From: an uncultured Lachnospiraceae bacterium
Lineage (GTDB): Bacteria; Bacillota; Clostridia; Lachnospirales; Lachnospiraceae
DNA length: 36,305 bases
Reading direction: 5' to 3'
Assembly: GCA_947564735.1 (NCBI GenBank)
Contig: CANOEC010000040.1
Span: 1 to 36,305, forward strand
The translations under genes were made by a program, and so were the position numbers. Shown here piece after piece: positions 1-8,077 of this stretch (positions are counted from its first letter, which is position 1; each line of letters begins with the position of its first letter). The notes beneath the pieces were generated by a model, which saw only the letters and a list, made by a program, of their open reading frames with translations, had not been told where the DNA came from and searched no databases.

Positions 1-53
1 AGGGGCTGGTTTTCAGCATGATTTGTGCGAATTATTTTTTCCTTTCAAAGCTG

Positions 54-332
54 ATGATGATGCAGTTGGATTATAGAAAAGAAAAATTTACGAAGGTAAG
101 GATATGCGGAACTATATGTGATTTCAGCGATATGCGGATAGACAGAAGTACAGTGCCGGAGGGGCGATATCAGTATGAAGTCGCAGATGATGATGAGAGT
201 CAGGGTGATCCGGTGAGGGTCGCACGGGGTATCATGGTTAATTTCTTTGGAACATTGATCAGCGATATGCCGTTTTCACTTGTGGATAATGATGTATTGT
301 GGCTACAAGAAGGGGATTTTGAATGGTTGTAA
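54..332 (+). CDS. LPD28-like domain protein of a mobile element
   Basis: A small acidic soluble protein of about 92 residues. The core (TKVRICGTICDFSDMRIDR, then a VPEG..Y.YEV turn, a GDP segment and MVNFFGTLIS) resembles the LPD28 domain, a large-polyvalent-protein-associated domain common in Firmicutes integrative elements and plasmids; its biochemical role is unknown. An ATG exists at 18, but the similarity begins around the MMMQLDY triplet of ATGs at 54-62, so the later start is preferred. It is first in a run of + strand accessory genes. The family call is from recalled resemblance, not a search. Confidence 0.6.
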   Translation: MMMQLDYRKEKFTKVRICGTICDFSDMRIDRSTVPEGRYQYEVADDDESQGDPVRVARGIMVNFFGTLISDMPFSLVDNDVLWLQEGDFEWL

Positions 333-389
333 ATCGCCAAATTATGAGAAGAGAACTTTTTGTGGGGTGGTTTGCCGAAAAAAGGAACA

Positions 390-413
390 TATAAAGGTGC
401 TTATAAAGGTACT
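390..413. repeat. 12-bp tandem duplication
   Basis: TATAAAGGTGCT is followed directly by TATAAAGGTACT, two copies with one mismatch. They lie in the 169-bp gap between the LPD28-like gene and the Mor-like gene. No gene or clear promoter is seen in this gap. Confidence 0.6.
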
Positions 414-501
414 TTATATTCTCCGTCAAAAGTTTTTTTATATGACTGGATTTTGGGGAGGAATGACTGATAAAATCTCATGAGCAGGAGGTGGTGCTAG
501 G

Positions 502-831
502 ATGAATATTGATTTGGAAAATATCAATGAAGAAATGGTCTATCAAGCGTTTGGCGTTGATGGAAACGAAGCGGAGGCTTTGAATGATAGTTATTTAGAA
601 CTTTTTGAGTTGATCGGTCGAGATGCCATGCTTAAGCTGTTTAAATATTTCAAGGGTGATAAGATTGACTGCCCAATGAGGCTGTATCGTCCTGAATATA
701 TAGCAGACTTAGCGAAACAGGAGACGGATAGACGTGAACGAGCCAAAATTGCAAGGGCTGGTGGATATACCGTGAAGTTTATTGAAGGTGTATTGAGTAA
801 ACGAAGAAAGGAAAATGAAGCGGAATCATGA
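502..831 (+). CDS. Mor-like helix-turn-helix protein
   Basis: A 109-residue protein. The middle (LFELIGRDAMLKLFKYFKG, then IDCP and LYRPEYIADLA) resembles the Mor/C transcription-activator family first known from phage Mu, which binds DNA through a C-terminal helix-turn-helix. The C-terminus (RAKIARAGGYTVKFIEGVLSK) would be that DNA-reading part. A good ribosome site (GGAGGTGG) stands just before the ATG. Mor-like proteins are frequent near the replication and mobility genes of Firmicutes elements; here it could regulate the downstream block, which is inference. Confidence 0.6.
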   Translation: MNIDLENINEEMVYQAFGVDGNEAEALNDSYLELFELIGRDAMLKLFKYFKGDKIDCPMRLYRPEYIADLAKQETDRRERAKIARAGGYTVKFIEGVLSKRRKENEAES

Positions 832-904
832 AGGAGAAGTATTCATAGGTTTTAATGAAATTATCTTTACAAATAAAATATTATGATATACGGAGGATAA
901 AATT

Positions 905-1399
905 ATGGATGGAATTAAAACAATAGTAGCAGGAATACTATTGGCATTAATTGGTATTTTTTGTATTAATGCATTTTCGCCAATTTCTGATGGTGAAGTA
1001 ATGAATGCAACTTTTATTAGTAAAAATGATAGAAAAGTTAAATTAGAGATAACGAAGAAAACTGATGAAGTAACGCAGCAATATCGTAATTCTGACGGAG
1101 AAATTATAAGCGAATGGAAAGAAGAATCTTTACCTATTGCTTATCTTCATGTGGGAAAAAATGAATATAAAGGGACTTATCAAAAGTCGTCTAAGGGTTT
1201 TAAAACATACATTATTTTTTATATATCCGATGAGAATGCCGAAATACATGAGGCGTCTAGCGAGTATGATACTTTAGTGTGGATAAAGTACAAAAAAGAA
1301 GGCAATAAACTAAAATTAGTTGATGGTTGGGGTGATAAAAGTATTTTTGAAGATAATAAGACATTTTATAAAAAAACATGGTGGAATACATGGGGCTAA
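905..1399 (+). CDS. membrane-anchored hypothetical protein
   Basis: A 164-residue protein with one N-terminal hydrophobic segment (residues 5-25) and no obvious signal-peptidase site, so probably a membrane anchor with a charged, beta-rich outer or inner domain. I do not recognise the family. The ribosome site GGAGG lies eight bases before the ATG. The reading frame is AT-rich, more so than the DUF932-recombination block that follows, which suggests a different origin. Its end overlaps the next gene by 22 bp, so the two are probably co-translated and may act together at the membrane. Confidence 0.65.
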   Translation: MDGIKTIVAGILLALIGIFCINAFSPISDGEVMNATFISKNDRKVKLEITKKTDEVTQQYRNSDGEIISEWKEESLPIAYLHVGKNEYKGTYQKSSKGFKTYIIFYISDENAEIHEASSEYDTLVWIKYKKEGNKLKLVDGWGDKSIFEDNKTFYKKTWWNTWG

Positions 1400-1707
1400 A
1401 ATTATGTATTATTCTTATAGTTGCTTTTGTGATTTGGCTGTTAAGAGTTCCCGAATTTATAATGAATAAGAAATTTCGGCAAGAGAGCATAAACGATTTT
1501 AAAGAATCAAAAAGAGAATATGATAAAGAAAAAGAGAAAATGCAAAAGGATTATGAAGAAGAAATTTCAGAATATACAGACTTAATGAAAGAAGGGATTA
1601 ATGACTTCAAAGATGAAATGAAGAATGTAAAAGAGGGAGTTAATGAAATGAAAGATAGTATTAAAAAAGGTTTTGAAGAATATAAAAAAAATAGAAAGAA
1701 AGATTAA
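1378..1707 (+). CDS. small membrane protein with long coiled coil
   Basis: A 109-residue protein with one transmembrane segment near the N-terminus (LCIILIVAFVIWLLRV), followed by about 80 residues of Lys/Glu-rich heptad-like sequence that should form a coiled coil. The start is uncertain: the ATG at 1390 has a better-placed GGTGG ribosome site than the ATG at 1378. It overlaps the end of the preceding membrane-anchored gene. No family was recognised; a membrane-tethered spacer or partner of the upstream protein is only a guess. Confidence 0.6.
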   Translation: MVEYMGLKLCIILIVAFVIWLLRVPEFIMNKKFRQESINDFKESKREYDKEKEKMQKDYEEEISEYTDLMKEGINDFKDEMKNVKEGVNEMKDSIKKGFEEYKKNRKKD

Positions 1708-1795
1708 TGCTAATGTATTCGGAAAAGGTAGCTTCCTGAAAGAACATAAGAAACAAATATTTGCATCTATATAAATTAACATAAGGCTTTGATAT

Positions 1796-1832
1796 AAAGT
1801 AACGTTCTCTAAATTGGGGCGTTACTTTTATA
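1796..1832 (+). terminator. intrinsic terminator after the coiled-coil gene
   Basis: AAAGTAACG (1796-1804) pairs perfectly with CGTTACTTT (1820-1828) across a 15-nt loop and runs into a T-rich tail. It lies about 90 bp after the last stop codon, consistent with the end of the 905-1707 transcript. Confidence 0.65.
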
Positions 1833-1945
1833 TTGTTTTATGGGAAAGAATCATATATGTATGATATATACTGATATATTCTTTTAATAGCATTAAGCAG
1901 ATCGCTCCAGACATATCACAAGAAAAGTAGAGAAAGGAGATTGGT

Positions 1946-2056
1946 GTGAACATATTGAAATTATTTGAAAGTATCTTAAAAGCAGTTACAGCATTGGTCG
2001 CTGCGGTTATATCTGTTGTCAAGATCATTGACCACATGGAAACAAAAGGGGCATAG
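1946..2056 (+). CDS. 36-residue hydrophobic peptide
   Basis: GTG start with a strong AAAGGAG ribosome site seven bases upstream. The peptide is NILKLFESILKAV, then a hydrophobic stretch TALVAAVISVVKII, ending DHMETKGA. Its size and single hydrophobic helix are those of small membrane peptides, including some type I toxins, but no family was recognised and no antisense RNA is evident. The promoter is not clear. It stands alone between two terminators. Confidence 0.45.
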   Translation: MNILKLFESILKAVTALVAAVISVVKIIDHMETKGA

Positions 2057-2166
2057 CCTTAGTTGGGGTATTTTGTAAGGAAAGTATATGTAAGAGTATC
2101 CGCAGGATACGGACTGGACAAAATTATGCTTATCAGCGGGATAATATTGTAATAAGGGTATAGACG

Positions 2167-2192
2167 GGGCTTCCTAAAGGGAGTCCTTTTTT
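2167..2192 (+). terminator. hairpin with T-run just upstream of DUF932
   Basis: GGGCTTCC and GGGAGTCC form an eight-pair stem with G-U wobbles around a TAAA loop, followed by six T. It ends only about 48 bp before the DUF932 start and leaves little room for a promoter, so it may be a leader attenuator rather than a simple end of transcription. Confidence 0.5.
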
Positions 2193-2239
2193 ATGCCCAC
2201 AGACACATGGAAGGAAAACAGAGAAAAGGAGATGAATTT

Positions 2240-3172
2240 ATGGCAGCAAATGTAGAGACCATGTTTTCCGTAAGGGAAAAACCGTGGCATGGATTAGGGA
2301 CGATCGTTATGGAAGCGCCCACATCAGCAGATGCGCTTAGGCTTGCCGGGCTTGACTGGGAGGTGGTACAGGAACCCGTCTATACAGGTTCTGACGAAGT
2401 GGTGCAGGGCTATAAGGCAAATGTACGCACTTCCGACAGAAAGGTGCTGGGTGTGGTATCCGACCGCTATAAGGTGGTACAGAACGTGGATGCTTTCAGT
2501 TTCACGGATGAACTGCTGGGAAGAGGTGTGTGTTATGAGACGGCAGGATCATTACAGGAGGGAAAGAAGGTGTGGCTGTTAGCAAGGCTTCCGAGGGAGT
2601 ATATCGTAGCAGGGGAGCGGATCAACTCTTATCTGGTGTTTTCCAACACACATGACGGCTCCGGTTCTGTGAAAGTAGCGGTGACGCCTGTGAGGGTGGT
2701 ATGCAACAATACCCTGAACCTTGCGCTTGATATGGCAAAGAGGAGTTTTTCTATGATCCATACGGGAAATATCCATGACAAGATACAGGAGGCGAGGGAT
2801 ACGCTCTTCATGGCAGAGAAATACATGGAGAGTCTCGGCATCGAGTTTGAGCAGCAACGCAGGCAGAAGATGACGGATGCGCAGGTGAAGGAATATATTG
2901 AACTGCTTCTGCCGATGGATGAGGATGCCACACCGACCCAGAGAAATAACATTATCAAGCTCCGCAGGGATATGGAGCAGAGGTATTATGATGCGCCCGA
3001 TCTGCAGAAGGTGGGGAACAATGCTTACCGCTTCATCAATGCGGTGTCCGATTTTGCAACGCACAGCAATCCTTTGCGCAGGACTGCGAACTACAATGAG
3101 AACCTGTTTGCCCGGACCATTGACGGGAATCCGCTGATCGACAGGGCTTATCAGCTTGTAAAGGCTGCGTAG
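2240..3172 (+). CDS. DUF932 phage/plasmid-related protein
   Basis: A 310-residue protein of the DUF932 family (phage/plasmid-like TIGR03299 type), abundant on conjugative elements and phages; its molecular role is not established. Typical features are the N-terminal FSVREKPWHGLG motif, the VLGVVSDRYKVVQN block and the VVCNNTLNLAL block. An in-frame ATG exists at 2207, but AAAGGAGAT seven bases before the ATG at 2240 and the usual family start favour 2240. It is directly followed by the exonuclease/annealing pair, an arrangement common in Firmicutes elements and suggesting a link to DNA replication or recombination. Confidence 0.85.
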   Translation: MAANVETMFSVREKPWHGLGTIVMEAPTSADALRLAGLDWEVVQEPVYTGSDEVVQGYKANVRTSDRKVLGVVSDRYKVVQNVDAFSFTDELLGRGVCYETAGSLQEGKKVWLLARLPREYIVAGERINSYLVFSNTHDGSGSVKVAVTPVRVVCNNTLNLALDMAKRSFSMIHTGNIHDKIQEARDTLFMAEKYMESLGIEFEQQRRQKMTDAQVKEYIELLLPMDEDATPTQRNNIIKLRRDMEQRYYDAPDLQKVGNNAYRFINAVSDFATHSNPLRRTANYNENLFARTIDGNPLIDRAYQLVKAA

Positions 3173-3424
3173 ACCTGAACTGTTGGCAGTATGGCTGATC
3201 AGGTGCAGGGAGGTGGGCATGTATGATAAGGCTTTCCATTTGAGGTTTTCTGTGGATGTGGTATAGATATCAGAGGATCGAAATATCCTTCTGGTCGTAG
3301 GAATGGATGAGAAAAAGAGTATATCACGGAACGGGTCTAAGAATATATCAGTGCCATAGCGCAGGAAATCCCGGAATGGGGAGCAATTAATTATAGAAGA
3401 AACAGAAACGAGGAGGACACTATC

Positions 3425-4354
3425 ATGTTTGAGAAGATATCATTAGCAGGAGTAAATAATCTGGACTGGCTCAGATTAAGGAAATCAGGTATTGGTGGTT
3501 CTGACGCAGGAGCGATCTGCGGGGTGAATCCTTACAGCAGCGCCATGAAGGTATTTCAGGATAAAACGAGTGAGGCAGTGGAGGAAGGGAACAGCGAAGC
3601 GGTACGGATTGGGCATGACCTTGAAGATTATGTGGCACAGAGATTCATGGAGGCAACAGGGTTAAAGGTAAGAAAATCAAACTATATGTACCGCAGTGTG
3701 GAACATCCCTTTATGATCGCAGATGTTGACCGTCTGGTAGCAGGTGAAGATGCAGGACTGGAATGTAAGACAACGAGTGCTTTTAATGCCGATAAGTGGG
3801 CGGATGGTGGTATACCTTTGCATTATGTCCTGCAGTGCTACCACTATATGGCAGTTACAGGGAAAAGAGTGTGGTATATCGCGGCTGTTATCTTAGGCAG
3901 GGAATTTACATACAGAAGATTAGAATGGGATGATGAACTCATAGAACGCCTCATAGGGATAGAGGATAATTTCTGGAATAATCATGTGGCACAGGGTATC
4001 ATGCCGCCGCCGGATGGGAGTAAAGCTTGTGACGAGGTGCTTGAACAGTATTTCCATACGGCAAAGAAAGCCAGTGCGATCGAACTTACCGGGTTTGATG
4101 AAAAACTTAAGAGGCGTGAGGAGATTCTGGGCTTTATTGCCGAACTGCAGAAAGAGCAGAAGCAGATCGAACAGGAAGTGAAGCTGTTCATGCAGGATAA
4201 TGAGTTTGCAAGCAGTGAGGCTTTCCGTGTCTCGTGGAAGAATATTGATTCCACGAAGTTAGATACAAAGCGCATCAAAGAGGAGAAACCTGAGCTGTAT
4301 GCAGACTATGGAAAGGTTTCCCATTCCAGACGGTTTGAAGTGAAAGCGGCGTAA
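3425..4354 (+). CDS. YqaJ-type viral recombinase (lambda exonuclease fold)
   Basis: A 309-residue nuclease of the YqaJ family (PD-(D/E)XK fold, lambda Exo-like), expected to degrade one strand of duplex ends and load a single-strand annealing protein. Visible motifs are GIGGSDAGAI (22-31), GHDLED with Glu67, the acidic IADVD (Asp100/Asp102) and the catalytic LECKTTS with Glu113 and Lys115. A Lys/Glu-rich helical segment around 210-255 follows the nuclease core. The start has a GAGGAGG ribosome site. It lies 18-27 bp upstream of a Rad52-like gene, so together they form a Red-like recombination pair. All catalytic residues seem intact. Confidence 0.88.
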   Translation: MFEKISLAGVNNLDWLRLRKSGIGGSDAGAICGVNPYSSAMKVFQDKTSEAVEEGNSEAVRIGHDLEDYVAQRFMEATGLKVRKSNYMYRSVEHPFMIADVDRLVAGEDAGLECKTTSAFNADKWADGGIPLHYVLQCYHYMAVTGKRVWYIAAVILGREFTYRRLEWDDELIERLIGIEDNFWNNHVAQGIMPPPDGSKACDEVLEQYFHTAKKASAIELTGFDEKLKRREEILGFIAELQKEQKQIEQEVKLFMQDNEFASSEAFRVSWKNIDSTKLDTKRIKEEKPELYADYGKVSHSRRFEVKAA

Positions 4355-4381
4355 GATGCGGATAGAGAGGGGATGATGAAG

Positions 4382-5140
4382 ATGGAAAAAAATCTGATCA
4401 GGCTGCTTAAGGCGGATGAGATCGAGTGCAGGGTGTCCGTTATCAATGAAAAAGGACTGAGCCTGTTACTCTATAAAGATGCAAGGGTTGACCAGAAGAT
4501 ATTGGATGAGACTTTCGGCGCTTTTGGATGGAAGCGGAGTCATCAGTGCATTGAAGGAAATTTGTATTGCACAGTGGAGATCCTTGATAAAGAAACGGGG
4601 CAGTGGGTAGGAAAACAGGATGTGGGGACAATGAATTATTCGGAAAAAGAAAAATCACAGGCTTCCGACAGCTTTAAGAGGGCTTGCTTTAACTGGGGGA
4701 TTGGGAGGGAACTTTATACAGCCCCGTTTATCTGGATACCGGCGGGGAAAACGGAGATCAAGAGTAAGGAGGAACGCTATTACTGTAATGATCGTTTTAC
4801 TGTTTCTTCCATAAGTTACAATGAGGACAGGGAGATCAGCGCACTTATGATCGTAAATGAAAAAGGACAGAAAGTGTATGAACTGAGGGCAGGAGGCACT
4901 GTCGGGGAGAAGAAAACCAGTAGTAAAATAACAAAAAAAGAACCGCAGAAAAAGGCGCAGGGCGATTCCATTAGTAAAGACCAGATGGAATCTTTACGGT
5001 CAGAACTTAACAGAACCGGCGTGAGCATGGAGGCTGTACAGAGCAGATATAAGATTCAGGAGCCGGAAACAATGAATGAAGAAGTATATATAAAAGTGAT
5101 GAATGCATTGAAACGTACAAAGTCGGTTGAGGCAGCATAG
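4382..5140 (+). CDS. Rad52/22-like single-strand annealing protein
   Basis: About 252 residues. The N-terminal domain carries the hallmark of the phage/plasmid Rad52-22 family, KSQASDSFKRACFNWGIGREL, followed by APFIWIP, with a Lys/Gln-rich linker and a C-terminal helical tail. Such proteins form rings that anneal complementary single strands. Three in-frame ATGs (4373, 4376, 4382) follow the GAGAGGGG ribosome site; the spacing best suits 4382. It pairs with the YqaJ-type exonuclease just upstream. The C-terminal part is variable in the family and may bind SSB or the exonuclease, which is inference. Confidence 0.8.
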   Translation: MEKNLIRLLKADEIECRVSVINEKGLSLLLYKDARVDQKILDETFGAFGWKRSHQCIEGNLYCTVEILDKETGQWVGKQDVGTMNYSEKEKSQASDSFKRACFNWGIGRELYTAPFIWIPAGKTEIKSKEERYYCNDRFTVSSISYNEDREISALMIVNEKGQKVYELRAGGTVGEKKTSSKITKKEPQKKAQGDSISKDQMESLRSELNRTGVSMEAVQSRYKIQEPETMNEEVYIKVMNALKRTKSVEAA

Positions 5141-5180
5141 GTCTTGATGACCGGATCAAAGAATGGAGGATGGATGACAT

Positions 5181-6095
5181 ATGATGAGTTTAGAGGAATT
5201 TGCGGAAAACGTAATAAGGGAGATACGTGAGAGGGCAGGCAGCGCATTCCGGATCAAAGAACAGAATGTGACGAAAAATAATAATGTGAAGAAAACTGGA
5301 TTTTTTGTCATGAAAGAAGGAGCAGATATCGGGCAGTGTGTATATCTGGATGAGTTTTACCGGGAATATGAATCGGACGGAATGGAGTTTGATGAGATTG
5401 TGGATGAGGTCTACAGGATGATCCTTGGATATGAGAAGGAAGCACCGGATGTTGATATATCGGGATTCCGCGAGTGGGAAACTGTCCATGGGGATATTTA
5501 TCCGAAGCTCATTAACGCAGGCGAGAATAAGGAACTGCTTGAAAAGATACCGCACAGGATGTTCATGGATCTGGCGGTGGTCTATTATGCCGTTGCCAGA
5601 AACCGTACACAGGAGAAGATAGGGACGATCCTTATCTATAATGAACATATGGAGAGATGGGGGCAGGATGAAGAGAACCTTTACCAGACGGCGCTTAATA
5701 ATATGCACGCTGATGGGGAACCATATTTTGAAAATATAGAGACTGTCGTAAATGATATCCTGCCGGAAAATATCAGCCTGTGGGATGAGACACTGCCCCA
5801 CCCGCGTATAGAGATGTATATCCTCACCAACCACCATAAATGTTATGGGGCGGCTGAGGTTCTTGATAAGGATATCCTGAGAGTGATCGCTGATAAGATG
5901 GGAGATGGTTTTATTATGTTGCCAAGTTCTGTACATGAAGTCATCATACTGTCTTCCTGAGTTGAACCGGAATATGTGAAACTGGCGGATATGGTACGGG
6001 AAGTAAATGATACACAGTTAGATATCGAAGAACGGTTATCCTATCATGTGTATGTGTACAGCAGAAATGAGGAAACATTAAAAATAGCGGCATAG
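5181..6095 (+). pseudogene. DUF5688 protein interrupted by an in-frame TGA
   Basis: The first 259 codons match the DUF5688 family, a protein of unknown role common on Lachnospiraceae elements (N-terminal FAENVIREIRER, YLDEFYREYE, central HGDIYPKLIN, then LPSSVHEVIIL). A TGA at 5958-5960 stops the frame, yet the same frame stays open for 44 more codons to TAG at 6093-6095. That tail (VEPEYVKLADMVREVN, then LSYHVYVYSRN) looks like the family's usual C-terminus. The simplest reading is one nonsense mutation. The ribosome site GGAGGA stands ten bases before the ATG. A shortened protein may still be made. Confidence 0.75.
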
Positions 6096-6201
6096 ACCAT
6101 TGTTTATAACAGTAGGAAAGCGAGGCGTAAAATCTTTGCTTTTCTGCTGTTTATCTTTTAAAGGCAGTAATCCTTTATATAAAAAGTGGAGGGCAGATGG
6201 C

Positions 6202-6584
6202 ATGATTACAGTGAGGATGATTCAATATTGGAATGATTATCACAAAAAAGAGCTGAGGGAAAATTTTGGGAACCTGAAAGGACTCGAAGACTGGATATTG
6301 ACCAGATGCGGGTGAACTATGCGGATGAACAGGGCAGGGATTTTCTTTCATTTCCTAAGTGTGACACAAACGACCGTATCTATGAGATATCAGCAAGACC
6401 AGAACGGGGCGGATATGTATTCTGGATAAAACTGATAGAGGATGAGGAGTCAGGTATTATATTTTCTGATGGAACATTCACAGCAGGACAAAGGCATTGC
6501 ACGAATGCTGTTCGTGAGTGGCTGGCAGAATGTGAAGTCAGGAAGAAAAATCCAGTATTTCATTTCGCAGCAGATTATATATGA
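6202..6584 (+). pseudogene. small accessory protein split by a -1 frameshift
   Basis: Two overlapping frames read as one protein. The first (6202-6315) ends KGLEDWILTRCG and stops; the second opens at QMRVNYADEQGRDFLSFPKC and continues through GTFTAGQRHCTNAVREWLAEC to 6584. One extra base near 6296-6300 (GACTGGATATTGACC) would join them in frame as DWI-IDQMRVNYADEQG. The joined product of about 128 residues resembles a hypothetical protein often found beside DUF5688 in these elements; its function is unknown. The start at 6202 has a GGAGGG site. The join was inferred by eye. Confidence 0.65.
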
Positions 6585-6742
6585 TGATGAAATGGGTGCT
6601 CTTATTTCACAATTTGTTTCAGTAGCAGATTCCTATGAGTTATATATCATTGCATTATAAATATGTAGAGATATATTAAAAAGAGTTATAGGTTACATAT
6701 ATGAAACATGGAGCAGATCAGATCGGTAATGAGAAGAGGTGA

Positions 6743-7036
6743 ATGGAATTGAAGAAAGATGGATTATCGGAAATCATAGCAGAGCATAGAATGGGAAAAA
6801 AGCTTGATGAAGCTGTGAGAACTGATAATGACTATCAGGAAGCATTGGTGCAGCAACAGGAGGTTTTTGATAAACTGGATGTATTTGAACTTACTGTGAA
6901 CCAGAAAAAGGTGGTTGATCAAGTGATATCAGTAAATAATCATGTAGGGGCAATGTATGGTGAGGCAGCATACCGTGTTGGCATGGAGGATGGGATCAGA
7001 TTGCAGTCAGAGTTGCAGGAGATCATGGGATTTTGA
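6743..7036 (+). CDS. DUF6809-like small helical protein
   Basis: A 97-residue all-helical protein. The arrangement (DNDYQEALVQQQEVFDKLDVFELT, then a long helix and NNHVGAMYGEAAYRVGMEDG) matches small accessory proteins annotated as DUF6809-like on Firmicutes elements, of unknown role. An AGAGGTGA ribosome site precedes the ATG. A truncated relative lies on the opposite strand at 13480-13779, with the same DxxYQE...LD...L...GYV..QN.L..xYG pattern, showing that the window holds material from at least two related elements. Confidence 0.55.
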   Translation: MELKKDGLSEIIAEHRMGKKLDEAVRTDNDYQEALVQQQEVFDKLDVFELTVNQKKVVDQVISVNNHVGAMYGEAAYRVGMEDGIRLQSELQEIMGF

Positions 7037-7083
7037 GGTGGCGGTATGGAGAACGGTCGTTACGCTATACCATGCATAAGTGT

Positions 7084-7159
7084 GCGGGTGTTGGAGAGGT
7101 GGTATGGCGGTGAAAATACCACTCGTACCACTCGTACCACTTGATACCACCCGCTTTTT
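7084..7159 (+). terminator. long-stem terminator containing 9-bp tandem repeats
   Basis: GCGGGTG (7084-7090) pairs with CACCCGC (7148-7154) and is followed by five T. Inside, GGTGGTAT can pair with the ATACCAC copies. The loop carries tandem ACCACTCGT, ACCACTCGT, then the variant ACCACTTGAT (7119-7146). It ends the DUF6809-like transcript and precedes the PIN gene. The several ACCAC copies allow alternative pairings with the single GGTGG arm. Confidence 0.5.
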
Positions 7160-7266
7160 AATATAATAAATGAATGTGTATACTATCTTATGAAATGGAA
7201 TGATTGAATAAATGTCTGAAATAAAGTACAATGATAAAAGAAGGGAGCGGGAGGTGGATGTCATAG

Positions 7267-7704
7267 ATGATAATTTATCTGGATAACTGCTGTTATAACA
7301 GACCGTTTGATGACCAGACACAGGAGCGTATCCATTTGGAGAGTGAAGTCATTTTGACAGTCCTAAAAATGGGGCAGATGAAACAGGTGGTCATTGCCGG
7401 GAGTGAAATACTGAAACTGGAAATGAGTCGTATGCAGGATAATGATAAGAAGCAGAAGGTAATTGACTTATATCGTGTAGCAAGTATGCATATACCATAT
7501 ACTGAAAAGATCAAAAAGCGTTCTGAAGATATCATGTCAGTATCAAAGATACGGGCATTTGACAGTCTGCATATTGCATCGGCAGAAGAGGCTGGCGCAG
7601 ACATATTTTTGACAACTGATGACAGACTTGAAAAGATGGCGGAGAAATTAGAATTAGGAACAAGGGTTGTCAACCCGCTTCGGTTTGCATGGGAGGTGAT
7701 CTGA
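7267..7704 (+). CDS. PIN-domain ribonuclease (VapC-like toxin candidate)
   Basis: A 145-residue single-domain PIN protein, a metal-dependent RNase fold used by VapC-type toxins. The acidic residues are present: Asp6 in IYLDNCCYNRPFDD, Glu47 or Glu52 in SEILKLE, Asp99 in AFDSLHIASA and Asp118/119 in TTDDRL. The start is set by GGGAGGTGG nine bases before the ATG. The next gene begins immediately after its TGA within the same AGGAGG-like context, so the two are translationally coupled. Likely a toxin-antitoxin module with the toxin first; the target RNA cannot be told from sequence. Confidence 0.78.
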   Translation: MIIYLDNCCYNRPFDDQTQERIHLESEVILTVLKMGQMKQVVIAGSEILKLEMSRMQDNDKKQKVIDLYRVASMHIPYTEKIKKRSEDIMSVSKIRAFDSLHIASAEEAGADIFLTTDDRLEKMAEKLELGTRVVNPLRFAWEVI

Positions 7705-7908
7705 ATGTTGGACGTTAATCTGAGCAGTCCGATAGATGTGAGAAATGCAGGAATGAAAGCATTGCAGGAGGCGCTGGGACCTGTTGGAATGGTAAAATTT
7801 ATGCAGCAGTATGATATGGGATATGGGGATTATACCAAGGAAAAACAGGAACAGCCGGATATGAGTCTGGAAGAGATAGATATGCTGTTAAGAGATAAGA
7901 AACACTGA
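7705..7908 (+). CDS. small acidic partner of the PIN protein (antitoxin candidate)
   Basis: A 67-residue protein (NLSSPIDVRNAGMKALQEAL, then GPVGMVKFMQQYDMGYGDY and a C-terminal acidic helix MSLEEIDMLLRD). Small proteins of this type accompany PIN genes in clostridial genomes and are plausible antitoxins; no ribbon-helix-helix or AbrB fold is obvious. Its ATG abuts the PIN stop codon (TGAATG), with GGAGGTGAT just upstream inside the PIN gene. The order toxin-then-antitoxin is the reverse of classical vapBC. Confidence 0.55.
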   Translation: MLDVNLSSPIDVRNAGMKALQEALGPVGMVKFMQQYDMGYGDYTKEKQEQPDMSLEEIDMLLRDKKH

Positions 7909-8077
7909 TATAAAAAATTGATGTATAGTTGTAACTCTATGAAGGCAGTGGGATAACAACTTTATTGATGTTGACTGAAAAAGTGAAGGACAGAGCGATT
8001 CTGTTCTTCTTTTTTTGCATATTTTTTTTGCAATCAACTCCTACAGGAAAATAAAAAACTGTAAGGGAGTTGAAAAT

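Noticed and set aside
2579-3220. Long - strand open frame opposite DUF932
   Set aside because: Shadow of a clear + strand family gene; no ribosome site or recognisable motif.
5190-5936. 248-codon - strand frame opposite DUF5688
   Set aside because: Antisense shadow with composition forced by the + strand gene.
5958-5960. TGA in DUF5688 as a selenocysteine codon
   Set aside because: No SECIS-like hairpin directly after it and no redox motif; a nonsense mutation is simpler.
6442-6660. Frame overlapping the end of the frameshifted gene
   Set aside because: Mostly an out-of-frame reading of that gene; the last 25 codons have no recognisable match.
7084-7159. CRISPR-like short repeats
   Set aside because: Units are 9 bp without spacers, inside a hairpin; not a CRISPR array.
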